A stretch of DNA of 64,000 bases from Eustoma russellianum (taxonomy: Eukaryota; Streptophyta; Magnoliopsida; Gentianales; Gentianaceae), in the NCBI GenBank assembly GCA_036186865.1, contig AP025048.1, positions 29,143,737 through 29,207,736 on the forward strand. The letters are read 5' to 3'. A model generated the notes under the pieces. That model did not search any database. It worked only from the letters and a program-made list of their open reading frames with translations, and was not told the DNA's origin. This document shows, piece after piece, positions 11,605 through 21,053 of the stretch (positions within the stretch are counted from its first letter, which is position 1; every line of letters starts with the position of its first letter). Position numbers and translations under genes: made by a program.

Positions 11605-13747
11605 TGATCATATATGTTCTTGTATTCGTTTGTTTGATTCCTACTCTCCAGTCCTTAATGTCTCTGTCAAATTGCCTGATAAATCAATTGCCTCAGTCAC
11701 TCACATTGGTTCTGTAAAAGTAAATGATGATCTTGTCCTCCATGATGTCCTATATGTTCCAACATTCAAATTCAATCTCATGTCCTTAAGCAAACTGACT
11801 CAATCTCACAGCATCCGTATCTCTTTCTACTCAAATAAATGTGTAATTCAGGATGTAAAGACCATGAAGATGATTGGTTCAGCTGAAGTTTCTCAAGGGC
11901 TGTACCATTTTGAGGGGGCACTGAAACATCCAGCCAATACCTTCTGCACAATGTTTTCCACATCTCTCCAAACTCAGTCTATCAAGCCTTCTGATTTCGA
12001 ATTATGGCACGCAAGACTTGGCCATATGTCAACACCCAGAATCAAAGAAATACACAAAATACATCCTGATGTGATGGTTCCAGATCAAAGCTATGAGTGT
12101 GCCATATGCCCTTTAGCTAAACAGAAGAGGTCCCCCTTCCCTACTTCCCAATCTGTATCTCACTCACCTTTTCAACTTGTACACATTGATATTTGGGGAC
12201 CTTACAGATTTCATACCATGTATAAACAACAGTTTTTCCTTACAATTGTTGATGATTACAGCAGATATTGTTGGATTTATCTTATGAAGTCAAAATCCGA
12301 AGCTAGAACTATTGTTCAGATCTTTTGTCACTATGCCTCTGTCCAGTTTAACACCAATGTCAAAACCATAAGGACAGATAATGGGCAAGAGTTTAATATG
12401 CCCTCTTTTTATTCATCTCTTGGCATTCTGCATCAAACTAGTTGCCCCCACACTCCTCAGCAGAATGGCATAGTAGAGAGAAAGCATCAGCACATACTCT
12501 CAGTAGCAAGGGCTTTACGTTTTCAATCTGGCTTGTCCTCACCTTATTGGGGCTTTTGCGTCCAACACTCAGTCTATCTTATAAACATCACTTCCTCACC
12601 CATTCTTCATCAGAAAACACCTCATGAACTCCTATACAAAACACCTCCCAACTATTCTAATCTCAAAGTCTTTGGCTGTTTAGCCTTTGGCACGGACAAC
12701 CTACCTCATAAAGAAAAATTTGCACCCCGTGCCAAGAGGAGTGTTTTTCTGGGTCTTTCCCATACTACAAAAGGCTATGTGCTCCAGGACCTCCAAACCA
12801 AGTCAGTTTATGTTTCCAGGGATGTTGCCTTCTTTGAGACTGTATTTCCTCTCTCTTCCTCTCAAGATCACACAAAACCTGATGTATCTCACGCATCACC
12901 TTCTCTTGCATCTGCACCCTTTAATATCCACAATGATACGCTTTTATCTCCTATTGCTTCCCATGATACTAACTCTATGTTTTATAATTTCTCCAATGGC
13001 CAGCCATCAGTTCAGACAAGCCCACAACATGCTACCCCTGATGTTCCTGCTTGCACCTCACCTCTTCCAGATCCTTCACCTGCACAGGTTCCTAGTCAAC
13101 CCCATGTTCCAGCTGACTCTATTGATACCTCATCTATTCCCAGTATGTCTCAAACTCTTCCTAGTAACATTGTCATTGACTTACCCATTTCTCTTCAAGA
13201 CATGAACCAGTACACAGAATTTCCCCGTCCATCATCTACCAGACCACAGAGAATCAGACAGCCACCCATCTATCTCCAAGACTACGATTGTAATCAAGCC
13301 TCTTCTTCTGCATTCACTCCTGCACTGCAGTCTTCCCATCTGCATGCTTTGCATAATTATATTTCATATGACTTACTAGCTCCAAAGTACAAAGCATTTG
13401 CGTTAAGCATTGGACAACATGTAGAGCCTAATTCTTATGCAGAAGCAGTCAGTTCACCTGAATGGCAAGCAGCCATGAGCAGAGAGCTGGGAGCATTGGA
13501 GCGTAACCATACTTGGGATCTCATGTTACTTCCCAAAGGCAAGAAGCCCATTGGATGCAGGTGGGTATATAAAATTAAGCACAAGCAGGATGGAAGCATT
13601 GACAAATACAAGGCCAGGCTTGTTGCAAAAGGTTACACTCAACAGTATGGAATTGACTACCAGGACACTTTCTCTCCCGTTGCTAAGATGACCATGGTCC
13701 GGGCAGTGCTGGCTCTTGCAACTAGAAAACGTTGGTATATTCATTAG
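11564..13747 (+). CDS. copia-2 protease-integrase and start of reverse transcriptase
   Basis: Second frame of copia-2. It begins with WILDSGASDH (aspartic protease). The integrase zinc region has LWHARLGHMS near 12003, and the integrase core carries HIDIWG, RTDNGQEF and NGIVERKH, so the D-D-E residues are present. The integrase C-terminal part includes KGYVLQDL and is followed by a long Ser/Pro-rich linker, the RT start CRWVYKIKHKQDG, and QDTFSPVAKM. It stops at TAG (13745-13747), where copia-1 has a Gln codon. The frame continues unchanged at 13748. The listed start is where the frame becomes open; there is no real initiator there. Confidence 0.88.
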   Translation: MQNLNIWILDSGASDHICSCIRLFDSYSPVLNVSVKLPDKSIASVTHIGSVKVNDDLVLHDVLYVPTFKFNLMSLSKLTQSHSIRISFYSNKCVIQDVKTMKMIGSAEVSQGLYHFEGALKHPANTFCTMFSTSLQTQSIKPSDFELWHARLGHMSTPRIKEIHKIHPDVMVPDQSYECAICPLAKQKRSPFPTSQSVSHSPFQLVHIDIWGPYRFHTMYKQQFFLTIVDDYSRYCWIYLMKSKSEARTIVQIFCHYASVQFNTNVKTIRTDNGQEFNMPSFYSSLGILHQTSCPHTPQQNGIVERKHQHILSVARALRFQSGLSSPYWGFCVQHSVYLINITSSPILHQKTPHELLYKTPPNYSNLKVFGCLAFGTDNLPHKEKFAPRAKRSVFLGLSHTTKGYVLQDLQTKSVYVSRDVAFFETVFPLSSSQDHTKPDVSHASPSLASAPFNIHNDTLLSPIASHDTNSMFYNFSNGQPSVQTSPQHATPDVPACTSPLPDPSPAQVPSQPHVPADSIDTSSIPSMSQTLPSNIVIDLPISLQDMNQYTEFPRPSSTRPQRIRQPPIYLQDYDCNQASSSAFTPALQSSHLHALHNYISYDLLAPKYKAFALSIGQHVEPNSYAEAVSSPEWQAAMSRELGALERNHTWDLMLLPKGKKPIGCRWVYKIKHKQDGSIDKYKARLVAKGYTQQYGIDYQDTFSPVAKMTMVRAVLALATRKRWYIH

Positions 13748-15025
13748 ATGGACGTTAATAACGCCTTCCTCCATGGAGACCTTCATGAGGAAATCTATAT
13801 GTCTCCACCTCCTGGTCTGGATCTCCCTCAAGCTGATATGGTATGCAAGCTAAGGAAGTCCCTCTATGGGCTGAAGCAGGCCAGCCAGGAATGGAATGTT
13901 AGACTGACGTCTTTTTTGGTTGGTCAGGGATTTCTTCAGTCTAAATGTGACTACACGTTGTTTACCAAGACTGTTGGCCATTCCCTTCTTGTTTTACTTG
14001 TTTATGTTGATGACATAATTGTTGCTTGTGACAATGTGGCTTCCATTGAGCAGATTAAATTTGCACTGCATCACGAGTTCCAAATCAAAGATCTTGGGGA
14101 GCTGAAGTTTTTTCTTGGCATTGAGGTTGCCAAGGCTGAAGGGGGCATATATGTTAATCAGAGAAAGTACACTATTGAGCTTCTGGATCAGGCAGGATTT
14201 ATCAATTCTAAGCCTGCCAAGAGTCCCATGGGTGCACGTGCAGCCTTGGCACATAATGATTCGGGCTTGTTACCTGAGGTTATTGCGTATAGAAGGCTGA
14301 TTGGGAAGTTGATATATCTGACCATAACAAGACCAGACATTGCATTTGTGGTTCAACAATTGAGTCAGTTCTTGGATTGTCCAACGACTAACCACCTTAA
14401 GGCAGCATACAGAGTCCTCAGATATTTGAAGGGCACTGTTGGACAAGGGATACTTTTTCCAAGAACGGGAGACTTGAGGCTCAAAGGATTTGTAGATGCA
14501 GACTGGGGTGGTTGTAGTGAAACTCGTAGATCAGTCACTGGATACTGCGTTTTTCTAGGTGATGCCTTGATTTCCTGGAAGGCAAAGAAACAATCTACGG
14601 TGTCAAGGTCCTTAGCTGAGGCTGAGTACAGGGCAATGGCTTTGGTGAATTGTGAGCTACAGTGGCTGCTGTATTTGTTGAGGGACTTGAGAGTTGAGGA
14701 TCAAAGGCCAGTAGAGTTGTTCTGTGATTGCAAAAGCGCAATATACATTGCGGAGAATCCTGTGTTCCACGAAAGGACGAAGCACATTGAGATTGATTGT
14801 CACGTGGTAAGAGACAAAGTGCAAGAGGGGATGCTGAAGCTGATGCCCATTAGAACCAACTTACAGCTGGCGGATGTTTTCACCAAGGCATTGGATAGCA
14901 GGAGATTAGGAGAGATTCTGAAGCTTTTGGGGATTCGAAATCTGTATGCCAAGCGTAGCTTGAGGGGGGGTGTTGAAGTGGCTGACCAGTTAGGAGACAA
15001 GGAGTGCGTAGCTGGTGAAGGGTGA
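13748..15025 (+). CDS. copia-2 reverse transcriptase-RNase H
   Basis: Continuation after the single nonsense codon. MDVNNAFLHGDL and SLYGLKQASQEW are RT motifs, YVDDIIVA near 14005 is the catalytic box, and FFLGIEV follows. RNase H has DADWGGC near 14498 and AEAEYRAMA near 14618. The frame runs through the polypurine tract and about 55 bases into the 3' LTR before its stop at 15025. Confidence 0.88.
   Translation: MDVNNAFLHGDLHEEIYMSPPPGLDLPQADMVCKLRKSLYGLKQASQEWNVRLTSFLVGQGFLQSKCDYTLFTKTVGHSLLVLLVYVDDIIVACDNVASIEQIKFALHHEFQIKDLGELKFFLGIEVAKAEGGIYVNQRKYTIELLDQAGFINSKPAKSPMGARAALAHNDSGLLPEVIAYRRLIGKLIYLTITRPDIAFVVQQLSQFLDCPTTNHLKAAYRVLRYLKGTVGQGILFPRTGDLRLKGFVDADWGGCSETRRSVTGYCVFLGDALISWKAKKQSTVSRSLAEAEYRAMALVNCELQWLLYLLRDLRVEDQRPVELFCDCKSAIYIAENPVFHERTKHIEIDCHVVRDKVQEGMLKLMPIRTNLQLADVFTKALDSRRLGEILKLLGIRNLYAKRSLRGGVEVADQLGDKECVAGEG
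14955..14970 (+). promoter_or_regulatory. copia-2 polypurine tract
   Basis: GTAGCTTGAGGGGGGG, directly before the 3' LTR; plus-strand DNA priming site. Confidence 0.85.
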
Positions 15026-15519
15026 TCACGCATATGGACAGTGTGTGGGTACATTCTGTGTGTTGCAATCGAAGATTAAGTGGTTTAGGTGTTGCATAGT
15101 GGGACCCAGAAGCAACAATAACCGTCCTGGCACGGTGGAAGAGCTGACCTGCGCAGGAGGTGTCGTGCAGAATTGGGAGTGGCTCGGTGAGGAAGAAGAA
15201 GTTTGGCGGCAAAGTGTTTAAACCAGGGAATTTACTGTTTTGCCCTTACTAATAGATACTCTAAGGAGTTGTTTCTGAGGGCACTTTGGTCTTTTTGCGT
15301 CTTCTGTTATTTTGTTTAAATACCCGGCGGTTATCTCCTTCTTCGTTGAGTTGAATAACAGATTCTTCATTTTTGCTCCAATTCAGTTTCTTTCGTGCCC
15401 TCTCTGCAGCACCTTCCTTCGTTTTTTGAGTTTGGTTGTTGAATCAATAAATCTTTCTTCGGTTTATTGTTTGTTTTGTGTTGTTTGGTTAATTGTATAG
15501 CATTGCTGATTTCTTCACA
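14971..15519 (+). repeat. copia-2 3' LTR (549 bp)
   Basis: Partner of 9684-10232. The differences I see are in GAGCTGA(G/C)CTG, TTTTTGC(A/G)TCTT and TTTGTTT(C/T)GTG. Target duplication TAGTG follows. Confidence 0.95.
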
Positions 15520-16070
15520 TAGTGGGTGCAATATCTTTCCATCTGCCACTTGGGATGCCTTTCACAGCGGAACTACAGACTGGCCTTCTAGCTCTGTTAT
15601 TCTTTGCCAGGACTTATCACTTTATCGACTTAGAGGTTGATCCATTGTTGCTTGTGCGTATGCTTCGTTCGTACATTAATGGGCAGCCCCCGGCTCCTAC
15701 TTATGTGGCAATACATCATCTAGCGGAATTATTGTGCCTTGGTACACACTCAATCTCTTATATTCTGCGTCAGGCTAACACAGCTGTACATTATTTAGCA
15801 CGGCATGGACAGCTACATCAATATTTCTCCCTATTCACGGGCATCCAGTGTTTACCACACACAGTTAAAGGTTGTGTAATTACGAATATTCATACACCAT
15901 ACATTTGGTTATAACATATGCTTCACTACCTACTTAGCAAGGACTGTAGCCTGCATATATTACGGATGCAGGCCGCCCGTGTGATGACCCCCCGGCGGTG
16001 GAAAGAAAAGAATAATAATAAAATAAAATACAATGAAATACATAATTATGATAATACATAATAAAGTAAA
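15520..16070 (+). mobile_element. LINE, 3' segment: end of RNase H and A-rich tail
   Basis: Third LINE piece. The coding part ends at 15914. It is followed by about 85 bases of 3' UTR, including GCCCGTGTGATGACC, and then an A-rich tail made of AATAATAATAAAATAAAA-type repeats (about 16005-16070). The tail abuts a truncated copia-3 LTR; I could not find the LINE target duplication. Confidence 0.75.
15522..15914 (+). pseudogene. LINE RNase H domain, C-terminal part
   Basis: C-terminal two thirds of a plant LINE RNase H domain. TAELQTGLLAL carries the catalytic Glu, LEVDPLLLVRML carries the next Asp, and ISYILRQANTAVHYLARHG is the conserved end of the domain. The missing N-terminal part (NVDEAHG) lies 5.8 kb upstream at about 9600-9683, on the other side of copia-2. 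This stretch has no internal stop. Confidence 0.85.
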
Positions 16071-16074
16071 GCTA

Positions 16075-16381
16075 AGACAAAGAGGGGTTGAGCCAAGGTA
16101 ACAAGGTGAGCACCAGTCACGCAAGAAAAGATAAGGCAGAGCTGCAATACTTCAGTCTTGTAAATATTATACCTTAGGACCTTTATTTTATATATGTCCG
16201 AGCAGAGCAAGTAACTAGCCGTTACCTTTATAAATGTTAAAAATATTGTAGATGAACAGTAATCACTGTACAAATGGAAAAATAAAGCCATTAGAGGCCG
16301 AAAAATCTCCTATAAAAGACGAACAAGCTTGTAAATTTGTTTTTAACTTGAATGAATTTTCAAATTCTTTCAATCTCGGCA
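16075..16381 (+). repeat. copia-3 5' LTR, 5'-truncated
   Basis: Aligns with about 29485-29792. Shared blocks include CAATACTTCAGTCT, the TATAAA context, TTTGTTTTTAACTTGAATGA and TTCTTTCAATCTCG. Substitutions are frequent, so this element is much older than copia-1 or copia-2. It joins the LINE A-rich tail abruptly. Confidence 0.8.
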
Positions 16382-16393
16382 TGGTTTCAGAGC
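16382..16393 (+). promoter_or_regulatory. copia-3 primer binding site (mutated)
   Basis: TGGTTTCAGAGC, one base away from the usual TGGTATCAGAGC, directly after the 5' LTR. Confidence 0.8.
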
Positions 16394-16441
16394 TAATCTG
16401 GCTTACTATTTGTTTTCTGAAAATCTTAAAATTTCTTTAAA

Positions 16442-19400
16442 ATGGCCACACCTACATTTCAGCTGAGTATACGGAGGCCACCTTGACTTCGGATCAGGTA
16501 TCAAGAGTTGGTACATGATCCTCAAATCTCTGATGATTCTTCCATTGTCATCATTAGCCACAAGCTCAATGGAGATAACTACCTCTCGTGGTCTCAAATG
16601 GTGGAAATGTTCATCACTAGCAAAGACAAGGAGGAATACCTACATGGAACATTCACTATTCCATCTAAAAATGATGTCATCTACCGATCGTGGAAGTCAT
16701 AAAACAGCATGATAATATCGTGGTTAATAGGTTTTATGCAACCTGGCATTTCTGATGACTTTATGATGTACAACATTACAGTAGAAATTTGGACTCTAGT
16801 CAAGGAGAAGTATTCCAAGCAAGATAATATCTCTGGCCTATATGAGATCGAAGCTCATCTTTGTGAGCTTAAACAACGCAATTTGGCCGTGCATAAATAT
16901 TATACTCTACTTACCAAGGCATGACAGCAAATTGACTCCTTTGAAACTCATCAGTGGTCTTGTATCACTGATGCAGACCTACACAAAGAAATAACATAAC
17001 GAAAGCGAGTGTTTGGCTTCCTTATCGGACTAAATCCCGAATTAGAAAGTGCTCGGAGTCGAATTCTCAACACAAAACCACTTCCGACCTTAAAGGCTGG
17101 CTTCTTCGAGATCAAGCACGAAGAAAGCCGCAAAAAGGTCATGATGGGGGTACTCCAAATATGGAGACCTCAGTTCCGCATACCGAACAACCAAATATCT
17201 AGGCTGGCCGTTAACGACACTTTACTTCTGCTGGAAGTAAAGTATGCAAATGCTGTAAAAAGAAAGGTCATACAGTTGACGACTCCTGCAAGTTACAGGC
17301 AAAGCTAGTACGAGAAGGGAAACCACCATATAAGTCTAGCAATGCACCATGGAGACCTCAACCAAAACCATTCGTTATTGGACAGAGTGTTGTACATCAG
17401 GTTGGCATCACAGCACTACTTGGAGCAGCTTGGCAAAACACAACACACCTTGGCTCAGCCTAGGTGGCTGAAGTTGAGGTCCCTACAGAAGATCAGATTG
17501 CAACTCTAATCGAATTGTTGAGCAAACAACGTGGCCAAGCTGAGTCAATCGAGGACATAATGGCTGGCTACGTTTAGCCAAGCTCCAGTAGTTCATGGAT
17601 CATTAACTCTAGAGCAACTGATCATATGACAAATAATGGTAACCTTCTGAACTCCTACTCCGTTTTTTCAGTACATAAGAAAGTTAAAATTTCTAATGAG
17701 ACTTCTCTCAAAGTTATTGGTATAGGTTCGGTAATAATCAGAGATAAAATAACTCTAACAGATGTCTTGCATGTTCCTAGCCTAATCTTTAATATGTTAT
17801 TTGTGGGAAAACTTACTAGAGATAGTAATTGCATATCCTGCTTCTCATCCACAAAATGTTGTTTTCAGGAATAACGAAATGAAGGAGATGATTGGCAGTG
17901 CTAGGAACATAGCAGAATTGTACCTACAAGAGTCAGACAACAGAGCCTTGATTAGCACAGCTGAGCTGCCAAATGACCAGAAAATTTTGCACCCTAGAAC
18001 TCTTTATATATGGGATATTTTGCTATGGCATAACAGACTAGGTCATCCCAACTTTGTATATCTCAACCGTTTAATGCCAAAATTGTTTAGCTCGCTTGCA
18101 AACATCACGTGTGAAAGTTGTCAATTGGCTAAACATACAAAACAAAGTTACCCGACAAACATATACAAGTCTTTGTCGTCATTTAACCTTGTTCATTCTA
18201 ATATATGGGGACCATCTAGAGTGGCTAATATCAATTGTGCAAGATGATTTATAACTTTTGTAGATGATCATATTAGCATAACATGGGTTTACCTACTAAA
18301 AATAAAAGTGAGGTCGGACAAACATTTATGAGATACTTCACCTGGTTAAAAATTAGTTCGACTGCACCATTAAAACATTGAGGTTAGATAATGGGGCAAA
18401 AAACTTAGATATCACAATTCAAAAATTTATGCTAGAAAATGGTATATACCACCAGACATCATGTACCTATACCCCTCAACGAAATGGTGTCAGCAAGAGA
18501 AAAAACAGACACCTCCTTGAAGTCACCCAAGCCATTATGTTTGCAATAAACGTACCTAAACAATATTGGGATGAAGCTTTGCTGACAGCCACACACTTAA
18601 TAAATATGATGTCATCTATAACTTTATCTTTCAAAACTCCTAGAGAAATACTCCTCAAACACTTCCCACACTCTAAAACTCTTTTCGAGTTACCATTCAA
18701 ACTGTTCCGATGTGTAGCCTATGTCACATTCAACCTAACTTAAGAGGTAAATTAGATCCTAGACAATTAAGTGTATTTTCTTAGGATACTCTAGCCCACA
18801 GAAAGGATGCAAGTGTTACTTACTAGTAAATAGACGAATGTTTGTAACACTTGACGTTACATTTGATGAAAAACATGCATTTTACATATCCTTAGAAGGA
18901 ACAGAAAAATTAAGGCACAATGAATATGAGAGAACTATAGATAGTATAGACGAAATTCATTCTAGTTCACTATTGCGAGACCAGCCGAGCTCAACAGCTT
19001 ACCGAGCTATGCACTGCAGCTTGGCAACTGGGTATCTCAGATCGGCACGCCTAACTCCCAACCAAGAACTAATTTTCCTATGATCTCCAATGATGTGGAA
19101 GTTCTGGGATGTGGTAGCGGACCTGATAGGCCTAACAAACACAATCCACTACAGAAGACGAAGGCTCTCTAGAAGAAACTACTAAATATGAACCTGTGAA
19201 ACCCAAACAGATGACATACCAATAGCATTAAGGAAAGAAATGAGAGAATGCACTGAAAACCCCGTCTGCACCAAATACCCTATAGAAGAGTTCATATCCT
19301 ATAATAGGTTGAATCCGCACTTTAGAATATTTGTATGCTCACTTGATAATAAGATCATACCCAAAAATATAGAAGAAGCACTCAGCCGACCTGAATGAAG

Positions 19401-20890
19401 AAACACTGTGAATGAAGAGATGAATTCCTTAGAAAAAATGAAACTTGGGAGCTAACTCCCAGCTCGGCAACTAAAAAATAGTAGGATGTAGATGGATATT
19501 CATAGTTAAATGCAATAATGATGGAATTGTGAATAAATATAAAGCAAGTTTTGTAATCAAAAGATTCACACAACATATGGAATAGATTACTTGGAAACAT
19601 TCGCCCCAGTTGCTAAACTAAATATTATTAGGGTCATTTTCTCTGCAGCTGTTAACCTTCACTGGGAGCTACACCAACTAGATGTAAAAAATGTATTTCT
19701 AAACGGAGCCTTGGCTGAAGAAGTTTATATGTGTATACCACCACGGTTCAATAATGAAACCAAGAAAGATAAGGTATGTAACTTAAGAAAGTCACTATAT
19801 GGGCTAAAACAATCCCCGCGGGCCTGGTTTAAAACCTTCACTACAACTGTGATAGATCTAAAATTTAACTAATGCCATAGTGACCATACACTCTTCACCA
19901 GAATTTCACCTAAGGGGAGCTAACTATTCTGATAGTGAATGTAGATGATATTATAACAACGGAGAATGATAATCATGGCACAAATAGTATTAAGACACAA
20001 CTATCTAAGCAATTTGAGATGAAGGATCTAGGTAAGGCGATATATTTCTTAGGAATGGAGATAGCTAGGAACAAATAAGGAATGTATAAATCCCAGAGAA
20101 AATGTATACTGGACCTTTTCAAGAAAACTAGTCTGCTCAGATGCAGACCAGTAATCACCCGAGTAGAACCTGGACATAAGCCTAGAGATTAGTGGGACAC
20201 TACCCCAACTAATAAACTGAGTTATCAAAAACAAGTTAAGAAATTAATCTATCTATCACACACTAGGCCTGACCAATGTTACGTAGTAATTTTTGTATTG
20301 CAATTTATGCACAATCCTAGTAACGAACACCACCAAGCTGTTTTAAGAATTCTCATGTACCTTAAGAATTCACCAGGACAAGGACTGTGTTTCAAGAAGA
20401 GTGCAGACCGAAGTGCCAAGGTAAAATTTAGAGATGCAGACTGAGTTGGATCCAAGGTCGACATAAGATCAACGACTGACTATGAAACCTTCCTATGGGA
20501 GAACCTGGTTACTTGGCAGAGCAAGAAACAACCAGTTGTGTCAAGAAGCAGTGTAAAAGCAAAGCTGAGGGCACTTGCATTAGGAATGTGTGAAGGCATT
20601 TGGTTCAGAAGAGTACTTGAAGATCACCATATAAAGCCACACTTACCCATCAAAGTTTTTTGCGACAGTATCTCAGCAATAAGTATGGCGGAGAACCCAG
20701 TTTAGTATGATAAATCAAAACATGTAGAAATAGACAGGCACATAATCCGAGAAAAGATAGAAGGAAATGAGGTCAGCCTAGAACATATCTCCATCAAAGA
20801 TGAAATTGCAGATATCTTAACCGAAGCCAGTTTCAACAAATGTTTTCCAATACTTAGTATCCAAGCTTGGTTGTATAAATATATACAACT
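16442..20890 (+). pseudogene. copia-3 gag-pol polyprotein (heavily broken)
   Basis: All domains can be traced, but more than a dozen stops and shifts intervene. Gag: LNGDNYLSWSQMVEMFI near 16565 and a knuckle CKCCKKKGHT near 17242. Protease: IINSRATDHM near 17600, where the catalytic Asp of DSGA is Asn. Integrase: LLWHNRLGHP near 18022, LRLDNGAKN near 18379, and a degraded third acidic motif, NGVSKRKN. Reverse transcriptase: ETFAPVAKL near 19592, LDVKNVFLNGAL, SLYGLKQSPRAW and VDDIITT near 19943. RNase H: a DADW-like motif near 20437 and the C-terminal part to about 20880. No product is possible. Confidence 0.85.
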
Positions 20891-20906
20891 AAGCTTGAGG
20901 GGGGAG
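20891..20906 (+). promoter_or_regulatory. copia-3 polypurine tract
   Basis: AAGCTTGAGGGGGGAG before the 3' LTR, whose first base appears changed (CGTAG where TGTAG is expected). Confidence 0.7.
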
Positions 20907-21053
20907 CGTAGAAACAAGGTCAACCAAGGTGAACCAAGCTCAGTCGAGGTGCGCCGACCTGAACAAAATAGTTGTTGAGACTATGGAATACGAGGTGACA
21001 GAAATCAGCCTACCGAGCTGATCTGAATATAGGATTGACTGAGTTGAGTAACG
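20907..21053 (+). repeat. copia-3 3' LTR, first part
   Basis: Proximal 147 bp of the 3' LTR, from the polypurine tract to the TAACG target duplication (21049-21053) of element-4. Its continuation is at 29383. Confidence 0.8.

Larger units (their letters stand above)
9684..15519 (+). mobile_element. copia-2, young nearly intact Ty1/copia element inside the LINE
   Basis: A complete element with 549-bp LTRs (TGTTGAAGTGG to TTCTTCACA) that differ at only about three positions, a primer binding site, a polypurine tract and a perfect target duplication TAGTG (9679-9683 and 15520-15524). Its protein is closely related to that of copia-1. Only two coding lesions are apparent: a frameshift near 11570 and a TAG at 13745-13747. 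Confidence 0.95.

Noticed and set aside
11560..11610. Programmed frameshift between gag and pol of copia-2
   Set aside because: The close relative copia-1 reads gag into protease in one frame here, so a mutation is the simpler explanation.
12687..13205. 172-codon Leu-rich ORF overlapping the integrase end of copia-2
   Set aside because: Alternative frame of the Ser/Pro-rich linker; its hydrophobic look comes from CT-rich codons and copia-1 lacks an equivalent.
13526..13831. Minus-strand ORFs inside the copia pol regions
   Set aside because: Shadows of conserved reverse transcriptase and integrase codons on the opposite strand.
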